Positions 46,869 through 58,800 of a stretch of 64,000 nt of DNA are shown here, piece by piece (the first letter of the stretch is position 1; each line of letters begins with the position of its first letter). The notes under the pieces were generated by a model, which did not search any database, was not told the origin of the DNA, and was given only the letters and a program-made list of their open reading frames with translations. The stretch covers positions 2,533,001 to 2,597,000 of the forward strand of contig NZ_CP022657.1 in the NCBI RefSeq assembly GCF_002243515.1. The letters are read 5' to 3'. Both the position numbers and the translations under genes were made by a program. Origin of the DNA: Tumebacillus algifaecis (GTDB taxonomy: Bacteria > Bacillota > Bacilli > Tumebacillales > Tumebacillaceae).

Positions 46869-49800
46869 TTATGGAAGTTGAATCTCGGAGATCGACTGCT
46901 CCGAATCGGTTACGAAAGCGACCAGAATCGATTGGTATTGCTCGATGAGTCGTTGCGCCGTCGCGAGCAGGTAGAGATCGGTGCTGAACTCGAGGAACCC
47001 TTGCAAACGTCCGTCCGATTCGATCATGGTGATCGTCAGGTCGAATTTTGCCACTTCCATCTCCGGAGAGAGCACCGAAGTTGCCACTCCCGGCAAGTCA
47101 GGCTGTTGCAGCGGCATATTTTGCAAGATGAACAAGGCGTTATACAGCGCCGATTTGCTCTGCAACCTTTGTGAGATCAGGAACTGCGGCACCATCTGAT
47201 GCTCGTACGCACCGAGCGTGGATCGACGGATGCGTTGCAACAATTCGCTGACCGTCGGATCGCCAGAAAGATCGCCGCGCATCGGGACATTGCCGATAAA
47301 ATACCCGATCATCTCCTCCGTCTCCTGACGGTAGCGGTTCGCCACCGGGGAACCGACAACGATGTCGTTCTGACCGCTCAGGCGGGAAAGCAGCAGCTGG
47401 TAGGCGCTCATCAGCGTCATGAACAGCGTGACCCCCTGCCGAGCGCTCAGTTCGTTGATCCGATTGGTCAGTTCTGACGACAGCTCAAAATTCAAGGTCT
47501 TACCCCGCTTGCTCGACTGTTCCGGGCGCGGCAAGTCGGTCGGATACTGCTGGGATGCACTGCCACCCAACTGATGCTCCCAATATTGCAATTTTGCTTC
47601 CAACACATCCCCTTGCAACCAGTTGCGAAGCCAAGCCGAGTAGTCGGCAAACTGGATGTCCAGTTCCGGAAGCGGCGATTCCTGCCCTGTCGAATACGCG
47701 GTATAGAGCACAGCTAATTCTTTGGAGAAAACACCCATCGACCAGCCATCGGTAATGATGTGATGAATGGTTAGCGACCAAATGTAGTCCTCTTCACCCA
47801 CTTGCAGCAGTGCCGTGGAAAACAGCGGGCCAGTCGTCAGGTCGAAGTTGGTTTGCGCTTCTTGGCTGAGCAGTCGTTTCACTTCCGCTTCCTGCAGTTC
47901 GGCAGAGAGGTTGCGCAAGTCGTGGAACGCAATCGGCCAGTGACGATTCGGAAGAATTCGCTGGTAAACGCTGCCCGCTTCCTCGCCAAACACGGTGCGC
48001 AGCGATTCGTGACGTCTGACGATCTCGTTGAAGCTCTTCTCTAAACTGTCGATGTCGAGCGGTCCGGTCAAGCGCATCGCAGTTGGCACATTGTACGCCG
48101 GCGTGCCTGGGTCCATGCGGTCGAGGTACCAGACGCGCTCTTGGTTGAACGCAGTAACTAATTTTCCGCTTCTGTCGATCGGCACCATCGGCAAGGCAGA
48201 GACGTCATCACCTGCAGCCAGCACCTCAGCGATCGACTCGGCTAAAGCGGCCGCTGACGGTGCTTCGAACAGAACGCGCAATGGAAGTTGCAAATGGAAC
48301 GCCTCATTGACCCGCGAGATCGCTCGTGTGGCGAGCAGCGAATGACCGCCCAGTTCGAAGAAGCTGTCGAAAATGCTGACCTGCTCCAGTTTCAGCACGT
48401 CCTGCCAAATCTCGACTACCCGTTGTTCCCGCTCATTGCGCGGCGGCTGATACTCCCCTTCTCCGCCAAAGGAGGACCAGTCTGGCGTAGGTAGTGCTCT
48501 ACGGTCCACTTTGCCGTTTTGCGTAAGCGGCAAGGCGTTCAGGAACACGAAGGCGGAAGGCACCATATAGCTTGGGACACGCGCTTTCAGCGCGGCGCGC
48601 AGATCGCTTGCCGTCAGTTCTTCATTCGGATCAGTCACTACATAAGCGACCAGTTTTCCGTCCAGAGCGATGACGATGCTGTCCAGCACTCGCGCGTTCT
48701 GCCCGAGAATGCTTTCAATTTCGCTCAGCTCAATACGGAAGCCACGGATTTTTACTTGGTGGTCAAGACGACCGAGAAACTCGAGATTTCCATCGGCCAG
48801 ACGGCGCACTAGGTCACCCGTGCGGTATAGGCGGTCCTCCGGTTTTTCACTGAACGGGTGGGGCAGGAAGCGCTCAGCGGTCATTTCCGGCTGGTTGAGA
48901 TAGCCAAGTGCTACCCCATCCCCCCCGATATAAAGTTCGCCAGGCACACCGACCGGCAGTAGCTGGCCATTGGCGTCCAACACGTAGACTTGGGCATTGG
49001 CCACCGCCTGGCCGATCGGGACAACTTGCAGCTCTCGGTTCGCCTCGTGCACCTGATAAGCGGTCGCATAGATCGACCCTTCGGTCGGACCGTACAGGTT
49101 GGTCAGACGCGTTGTCGGCAGTTGGGTGCGCACTTTGTTGGCATGTGCGGCAGACATCGCTTCCCCGCCGATGATAAATTGCTTCACATTGCGCAGGTCG
49201 TCGATACGCTCGTCGAGCAATTGGTGGAACAAGGCGGTGGTCAGGAACAGCAAACCAACCTGCTCGTTTCGAATCACCTCGCCCAGCTCTTCAAGCGATG
49301 GCAGATACGGTGGGAAGATCACCAAGCGCATTCCGTTGAGCAGACTGCCCCAAATTTCCATTCCCGCGGCGTCAAACGAGATCGAGGAGAACTGCAAAGT
49401 TGTCTCACCCTCATGATAGTCAACCGTCGGGTTGTTCTTGAACAAGCGCACCAGGCCGCGGTGCGATACCATGACACCTTTCGGCTGGCCAGTGGAACCG
49501 GAGGTGTAGATCACGTGCAGAACATCGTCTGGGCTCAGCGTGCATGCCAGCTGGTCGGCACTTTCCGCCTCAAAGCGAGCGGCATCCGCATCGAGCAGGA
49601 TCACGCGTGCCTCATGGGATGGGAGTTTGGCGACGAGATGCGCTTGGGTCAACAACACACGTACACCAGAGTCCTGCATCAAATAGGACAAACGCTCCTG
49701 CGGGTAACTCGGATCGAGGGCGACGAGCGACCCGCCCGCTTTTAGCACAGCCAGCATCGCGGTGATCATCGCAAAGGAGCGCTCACAAGCCAAGCCGACG

Positions 49801-52800
49801 AGGTCTCTTGCCGACACGCCCTGTTGTTGTAGGTAGCGTGCCAAGCGGTTCGAGCGCTCATCAAGTTCGCGATAGGTCATATGTTGACCTTGGAATGTAA
49901 GCGCGATCGCATCTGGTGTCGCGGCCGCCTGCGCTACAAACAGTTGGTGAATGCATTGGTTCGGATAGTCGGAGCGAGTATCGTTCCAGCCGCTCAACAA
50001 CTGGTCGCGCTCCGCTATGGTAAGCATTGGCAAGTTGGTGATCAGTTGCTCCGGATGATCGGAAATCGCAACGAGCAGTGTTTCAAAATGCCCGATCAGA
50101 CGGCGCACCGTTTCGCGATCATACAGGTCGGTCGCGTATTCAACGGTGCCAGTTAATTTCCCATCGACTTCTTCCATCGACAGGGTCAGATCAAATTTGG
50201 CAAACGTCTCTTCGATCTCCACTGGCATCAGTTGCAGCCCTGGCAATTCAGCGCGGGTGAACGGCGCGTTTTGCATGGCGAACATCGCTTGCACCAGCGG
50301 CGGACGGCTCAAATCGCGCTCCGGTTGCAGTTCCTCGACCAATTTTTCAAACGGTACGTCTTGATGTTCATAGGCGGAAAGCGCCGTGCTGCGGACACGT
50401 TCGAGCAACTCAACAAAGCTCGGGGCGCCCGACAGGTCGGTGCGAAGGACGAGCGTGTTGACAAAAAATCCGATCAGATTCTCTGTCGCCAATTGATTGC
50501 GTCCCGCGATCGGTGAACCGACCGCAATGTCTTCCTGTCCACTCCAGCGCATCAGCAACATTTGAAACGCGCCGAGCAAGGTCATGTACAGCGTGACATC
50601 GTGCTGCTGGCTGATCGCATGCAGCTTGGAAGTCAAGTTTTCGGACAAGGTGAACCGTTCGGTTGCTCCGGCGTGTGTCTGCATGTGCGGGCGCGGACGA
50701 TCGGTCGGCAGTTGCAGAACGGGCAAGCTGTCCAGCGCTGTTCGCCAATAGTCGAGCTGCCCTTCCAACACGCCGCTATCCAACCAGTTGCGTTGCCAGA
50801 CGGCATAGTCGGCGTAATGTACGGGTAACTCCGGCAGAGCGGGGTCGCCCCCTGTCACAAATGATTCGTACAGCGCAGCAAACTCGCGCACGAAAATCCC
50901 CATCGACCAACCGTCAGTCACGATATGATGCATGTTCAGTACGAGCAGATGGTCCTGCTCGGCCGTCTGGAACAGGCGGAAGCGCACCAATGGCCCCGTT
51001 GTCAAATCGAACGGTGTCTCCATCTCGTCGCGGACCAAGCGGAAGACTTCAGCATCACTCAGCTGTTGGACATCTGCAAACGCGGCTTCGACCATTTGGG
51101 AGTCGGCGATCACTTGCGTCGCTAGCCCGTTTACCGCTGGAAAACTGGTGCGCAGCGCTTCATGGCGATCGACGATCGTTTGCAGACTGCGCGTCAGTGC
51201 GATCCGGTTCAACTCGCCCTGTAGGCGCACAGTCCCCGGCATGTTGTACAGAGCGGTGCCTGGGGCAAGCTGATCCAACACCCACAGCCGCTGTTGGGCG
51301 AATGAGAGCGGCAACCCTTCGGTGCGAGAAACACGAGTGATCGGCGGTGCTTGCTCTCGACTTGGCTGTTCGGACAGCACCTGTGCCAACTCGGCCACCG
51401 TCGGCGCTTGGAACAGCGTGCGCAGTGGGATCTCCTTTGAAAAAGCATTCTGTAGTCTGGAGATCACCTGCGTCGCGAGCAGTGAGTGACCGCCTATTTC
51501 GAAGAAGTTTTCCTCCACACCCACCGCCTGCTGGCCCAACACTTCGGCAAATACGGCGGCAACTTTTGCTTCCGCCGCGTTGCGCGGCGCGAGCAGCATC
51601 GCTTCTGCGATCAGGTTTTCCGGCTTAGGAAGCGCGTGGCGATCGATTTTGCCGTTGCGGTTCACCGGCATGGCTTCCAAGAACACAAATGCGGCTGGGA
51701 TCATATGCTCGGGCAGCGTTTCTTTTAGGTACCCGCGCACCTCCGCACTTGTAACCTCTTGATCTGGTTTGCTGACCACATAAGCGGCGAGGCTCTTGAT
51801 ACCTTTTTCGTTTTCGACGACGATCACTACCGTTTCCGAAACGGCGGGATGCTTGCTCAACACCATTTCGATCTCGCCAAGTTCGATGCGGAAACCGCGC
51901 AATTTCACTTGGTCATCAGTGCGTCCGAGGTATTCGATCCGCCCGTTCGGAAGCCAACGCCCGAGGTCGCCCGTCCGATAGAGGCGTTCTCCTTCGGCAA
52001 ACGGATTGGGGAGGAACTTTTCTGCGGTCAGATCTGGGCGGTTGAGATACCCACGCGCCAGTCCGACACCGCCGATGAACAGCTCGCCTTGCACCCCGAT
52101 AGGCACCGGACGCAGATTGCGGTCGAGGATATACGCCTTTTTGTTGCGCAGCGGACGACCGATGTCGGTGACAAGCAGTTCCGTCACATTTTGATAACGT
52201 GCATTTGTGGCGCTGACGGTGGTCTCTGTCGGGCCGTATTGGTTTTGCAAAACCCGCCCTTTCGACCAACGCATGATCACTTCCGGCATGACCGCTTCCC
52301 CACCGGTTGTCACGACTCGGAGGAACGGAAAGTCCGCTTCCGGAATCGCGGTCAGCACAGATGGCCCCAGATCGAGATGGGTAATTTTTTGCTCCTGCAA
52401 AAATTGAACCAGTTCCCACCCAGGCATCCGCACTTCCTCGTGTGCGATAACGAGTGTTGCGCCGACCGAAAGCGTCGTAAAGATCTCATGCACAGAAGCA
52501 TCAAAATTGATCGAGATAAACTGCAATACACGGCTGTCCGTATCAAACAGATGAGTCGGATCGCTGACCAGGTTGACAACACCGCTATGCTCAATCAAGA
52601 CGCCTTTGGGTCGCCCTGTCGAACCGGAGGTGTAGATCATGTAGGCCAAATTGTCAGCTTTGACCTCCGAGACGAGATTGCTCGCGTCTGCTTGCGCCAG
52701 GTCTTGGACAGTCGCTTCTTCATCGAGCACGAACAGAGGCGTCCCCGCGTCAGGCATTGCATCTCGATTTTTGGTCATCGTTACAATCAGCTGTGGGGTA

Positions 52801-55800
52801 GCGTCAGCGATCATGTACCGCAAGCGTTCTTCTGGATAATCCGGGTCAAGCGGCAGATAAGCGCCGCCCGCTTTGAAGACGGCGAGCATGGCGACGATCA
52901 GATCGTGCGAGCGCTCCATGAACAGTCCAACCACAATTTCAGGACCTACCCCCTGCTCTTGCAGTCGGCGTGCGAGACGATTGGCGCGCGCGTTCAGTTC
53001 CCGATAGCTCAGCACCTCGTCACGGAATTGCACAGCTGGATGCTCAGGACGAAGTTTTGCCTGCGCTTCGAACAGGTGATGGATGCATCCTGCTGGAAAT
53101 TCTTGCTCCTGATCGATCCACTCGCCAAGCAATTGCTGAGACTCGGCGATGGTCAACAGCGGCAATGCAGAGATCGTCTGTTCAGCATCTGCCAACACCG
53201 CATGGAGCAGTGTGGTGAAGTGTCCGACCATACGTAAAATCGTCGTGCGGTCGAACAAACGAGTGTTGTACTCAAACTCTCCGACTAGCCCCTGTTCCCC
53301 CTCTTCCAGGCTGAGCGTCAGATCGTATTTGGCCGTATTTGTTTCGACATGGACACGCTCCACTACCAACCCTTGCAAGCGCAGTTCGGAGGCGGGCGCA
53401 TTTTGCAAGACGAACATCGTTTGGAAGAGCGGCGCTACACTGCGATTGCGCTCTGGCTGCAACTCCTCGACCAGTCTCTCAAACGGTACTTCTTCATGTT
53501 CGTACGCTCCGAGCGCCGTTTCTTTGACACGACGCAGCATGTCTGCAAACGTCGGATCACCAGAGAAATCGGTGCGCATGACCAGCGTGTTGACGAAGAA
53601 GCCGATCAGCCTTTCTGTCTCGCTCCGGCCCCGTCCGGCGATCGGTGTGCCGACGAGGATGTCGTCTTGCGAGCTATACCTTGCAAGCATCGTTTGATAG
53701 ACACAAAGCAGGGTCATGAACAGGGTCACACCGTGACGCTGTGACAGCTCTTGCAGTTGCTCAGTCAACGCCGCATCGAATGCAAAACGCTCCACCGCCC
53801 CGTCGTGCGTCTGCACGGGCGGGCGCGGACGGTCGAGCGGAAGTTGTAACACCGGGAGTTCGCCGCCCAATTTGTCTTTCCAATAGTCGAGTTGACGCAC
53901 CAGCGCAGGTTCTGCCAAACGCTGTTGTTGCCACGCTGCGTAATCGGCATATTGCACCGGAAGCTCTGGCAACAGAGCCGCTTCTCTGCGCACCGACGCA
54001 TCGTACAGCGCGACAAGCTCTTCGATAAACAACCCCACCGACCAGCCGTCAAACGCGATGTGGTGAACGTTGAACAGCAACAGGTGCTCCGTTTCGGTCA
54101 AGCGCAGCAGTGCCAAACGAAGCATCGGCCCTTGCGCAAGATCGAACGGCTTTTGGCCATGCTCTGCTGCCAAACGCGCCGCCGTTGCTTCACGTTCCTC
54201 CGCCTGCAAGGTGCTCAGATCGACAAGCGGCACCTCCACTCCGACCAACGCTGCCACTTGTTGCACCGCTTGCCCGTCCTGCTCAAGATAGGTGGTGCGC
54301 AATACTTCATGCCGCTCCCAAATGGCTTGCAGACTGTGTTTCAACGCCTCGACATCCAGCGGGCCGCGCAGTCTGAGCGCGTGCGGGATGTTATAAAATG
54401 CCGACTGCGGATTGATCTGCTCCAACATCCACAACCGCTGTTGAGCTGAAGAAAGCGGCAATTGACCGACGCGTGAAATCGGTACGATCGCATGCAGCCT
54501 TTCTCGCTCCGCTTCCAATTCCAACAGGCACTCCAGCTTTTCCGAAAACTCGGCCACCGTCGGTGCTTCAAACAGCGTGCGTAGCGGCACTTGCACACCA
54601 AACGCTTTGTTCACCCGCGCCACGACCTGTGTCGCCAGCAACGAATGGCCACCAAGCATGAAAAATTGATCGTGCACACCGACTTTTTCCACGTCAAGCA
54701 CATCCGCCCAAACGGACGCAACCCGTTCCTCGACCGACGTGCGCGGTGCGAGATACTCCCCCTCGTCTTGCAAGGAAAAATCGGGAGCAGGCAACGCTCG
54801 GCGGTTGATCTTGCCGTTCGCAGTCAGCGGAAGTTCGGCAAGCATCACAAACGCAGACGGCACCATATGCTCCGGCAATTTCTCCCTTACGAACCCGCGC
54901 ATCTCACTCGGGGTGATGGTTGCATCTCGCTTCGTCACCAGATAGGCGGCCAGACGCTTATCGCCCGGTCGCACCTCGCGTGCCACGACGACCGTCTCCA
55001 CCACGGCCGGATGCTTGGCGATCACCGTTTCAATCTCGCCGATCTCAATGCGGAACCCGCGAATTTTCACCTGATTATCGATCCGTCCTAAAAACTCCAG
55101 CAGACCATCTGGACGGTAGCGCACCAAGTCACCCGTCTTATACAGCCGCGCACCCGGTTTCCCCGAAATATGATCGGGAATGAAGGACTGCGCCGTGCGA
55201 TCCGGATTTTTTAAATAGCCGGGCCCGACCCCGATTCCGCCGATGTGCAGTTCACCGGGCACGCCAAGCGGTACCAACTGCATCTGTGCGTCGAGCACAT
55301 ACAGTTTCATATTCGGAATCACGCGGCCGATCGAAATATTGGTCACCTCTTGACCAGGCGGCTCTTTGATAAAATGGTGCGTCACATCATCGGAGCACTC
55401 TGTCGGCCCATACGCGTTGATCAGCCACGCGCTCGGATAGAAGGCCAGCCATTTTCGGCACAGCTCCGGCGGCAGGACTTCTCCGTTCGGGATCATCCAG
55501 CGCAGCGCCGACAGATCGGGCGGCGTTTCCCGCTCTGTCACTTCATCGATCATCGCGCGCAACAAAGAAGGCACCGTCTCGACGACGGTCAATTGTGTCG
55601 CTTCCATCTCATCAAGTTGTCGAGCCGGGTCAAAGGCCACCTCGTCTGGCAAAATGTGCGTCACAGCTCCCGCCATCCAGCCAGTCAGCAACTGCCACAT
55701 CGAGATGTCAACACACTGGGAGGAGTTTTGCGCAATCCGATCTGCTGGCGTCACCTGTAGTTCATCGACTTTGGCAAGCAAGTGGTTGAGCATTCCTTTG

Positions 55801-58800
55801 TGCTCGACCTGTGCTCCCTTAGGACGACCTGTCGATCCGGAAGTGAAGATCACATACGCCACATCATCGGGCGTCAAGCCGCTTTTCACAGGCGCTGTAC
55901 TCGCAAGCCTGATCACGTCTTGATCCGTATCCAAGCAGACGACCTGCGACGTGTGAGCAGGCAATTTTGCTACGAGGTCAGAGGTTGTCAGCATCACTTG
56001 CGGCTCGGTGTCCTCCACCATAAAGGTCAAGCGCTCCAGCGGGTATTTGGGGTCGAGCGGGACATAGATGCCGCCCGCCTTCAAGATGGCCAGCACCGCC
56101 ACAGCCCACTCTAGATCGCGCTCGGCAAAATAGCCGACAGCAAGCCCTGGCACAACGCCTTTCTCTTGCAGATGGTGGGCCAGTCGATTCGCCTGCTCCT
56201 GCAACTCGCGATAGGACAGACGCGCCCCTTTGAATATCACCGCCGCATCATTCGGTGTTTTGTCTGCTTGCTCATCGAACAGATCGATCGCTGTCAAGTG
56301 ATGCGGGTACGGTGCGACTTTGTCATTCAAACCATATAAAAGCCAATTCTTCTCCGCTTCTGTCAACAGCTCAAGCGTCGCCACCGGACGTTTTATAGCT
56401 TCGGGAAGACCGCTTAACAGCGTGGTGAAATGTTCTGCCATCCGCTGTGCCGTCTCCGGTAAAAAGAGGTCGGTGTTGTACTCGATGCGCCCCGTCAGCC
56501 CATCGTCCGTCTCCGCCACCGAAAGTGCCAGATCGGACTGCACAAAGCGCTGTTGCAATTCGACCGCTTCCATCACCAGATCGCCAAATGGCAACTGAGT
56601 GCCACCGTCGCCCAATGCAAATTTTGCAAAGTCTGCGCCCAGCTCAGCCAGATGCGATTTCTGGTAGGTGAACATCACCTGTACCAGCGGCGGATCGCTC
56701 GGGTCGCGGTCGGCGCCCAGTTCCTGCGCCACCAGCGGGTACGGATACTCCTGATGCGCCAGTGCCCCAAGCACTGTACGACGCACTTGTTGCAAAAAGG
56801 CTTCAAAGGTCGGTCGTCCTGAAAAATCGGCGCGCTGCACGACCGGGTTGACAAAATAGCCGATCAACTCGGCGTTCTTTACGCCGTTTCGCCCAGCTGT
56901 CGGTGAGCCGACCACCAATTCGTCCTGCCCGGTATAGCGGTGCAAAAGAACTTGGAACGCAGCCAAAAACACCATGTGCAAGGTCACTTTTTGCTCTTTG
57001 GCTAAACTCCGCAGTGCCGTAGTCAACTGCGGCGACACCTGAAAGGGTACTGCGGTTCCCACGAACGTCAGCTCCGGTGGACGAGAGAAGTCGGTCGGCA
57101 GGTTGAGCACCGGAGCCTTCCCCTGCAATTGCTCGATCCAATACTCTCGCAAATCGCGTCCGCGTGTCCCGGAGAGCAGCGCCGCTTCCTCCTGCACATG
57201 ATCGGCAAAACTGCGAGATACGGCAGGCAATTCTGCCCCGCCATAAAGCGCTTGCAATTCTTTGACCAACACGCCAAGCGACCAGAAGTCGGACACGAGA
57301 TGATGCACGGTCAGCAACAGCACAGCTTCCTGTGCCGAACGCAGGAACAGCATGGCGCGCAACGGGAACTCCGTCTCTAACGCAAAGGGTTGGTCGCCAA
57401 ATGTCTGCAGTTGGTTCTGCAACTCCTGCTCCGACCACGTGGATGCATCGACGACGACAACCGATACTTCGTCCGCACGGCTCACAGAAAAGACTGGCTC
57501 CCCTGCTTGTTCCGTAACGAAGGCGCGTAGAAGTGGATGGCGCTCCGCTAACGCTTCGAACGCCGCGCGGAGGCGCTCCACCTCATAGGGTCCGGTCAAG
57601 CGAGCCGCCCTCGCGATATTATACGCCGCACTCTCAGGAGCCAACCGCTGCAAATACAAGAGCGCCCGCTGCCCCTTGTTCAGAGCGATCGTATTCGAAG
57701 CGGCACTCTTAGCCTCAAGCTCCTGCACGTCTGCCCCGTTTTCGATCCGCTGAAGCACCTGCTCGGCGATGCCCGCAACGGTCAACCCATCAAGCAGTTC
57801 AACCAACGGCAGGGCAACGCCAAATTCCTCTTCCACACGATGTTGCAGTTCGACTGCCGCGATCGAATCCATACCGAGCGACGTCAGGGGCTGGCTGGCA
57901 TCGAGCCCTTGCGTGCCAAGGCGCAGCGCTTCTGCCGCCTTCGCCGCCAGATAAGCGGTCAACACAGCCTGCGCTTCTCCGTGCGGCAGGTTGCAGAGCT
58001 CCTCACAGCTTATCTGCTGCGCCACCTGTCCTGTCATCTCTTTTGCAGCTGCCACGCTCTGCTCCGCCTGGCCCAACACGCTTCCGTACACCACATCGAG
58101 CGCCTCTTGTAAAAAGCGTTCCTGGCACAGATGGCGCTGCACCTTCCCAGACGACGTTTTCGGAATCGAAACAGGTTTCAGCAACAGGACAGCATACAGT
58201 TGGAGGTCATGCTCTTCCGCCACCGCCTGCCGGACTGCACGCACCACCGCTTCCAGTTCGGCCTTGCGGAAAGCACGCTCAATCTCCTGCACCACGACCA
58301 CGCGCTCTTCGCCGTCCACGTCAACCGCAAAAGCGGCGCCGTTGCTGTTCTTCACCGCCGGATGTGCCGACTGCACAGCAAACTCCACATCCTGCGGATA
58401 AATGTTGCGTCCGCGGACAATCATCAGATCCTTTTGCCGTCCCGTGATATACAGTTCACCGTCTTGGACAAAACCCAAGTCTCCCGTTCGCAAAAACGGA
58501 CCTTCGCCCGAAGCCAGACGAGCCGCAAACGCTTGCTCCGTCTGCTCGCTGCGCTGCCAGTAGCCCCGTGCCACACTCGGCCCAGCGACCCAGATTTCAC
58601 CGACGCTACCCGCTGCACAGGGCAATGCTGTCTCCCCATCGACGACCAGCACCGTCTGTCCGCTCCCAGTCAGGCGTCCGCTGCTCACCATCTCCTGACC
58701 GTCACCTTCGACCGCTCGATGCTCCTTCAAGTGCTCTCGATCGAATGTCCGCACGATTGGAGCTTCTCCTTTCAAGCCCCCCGAGACAAACAGGGTGCCC

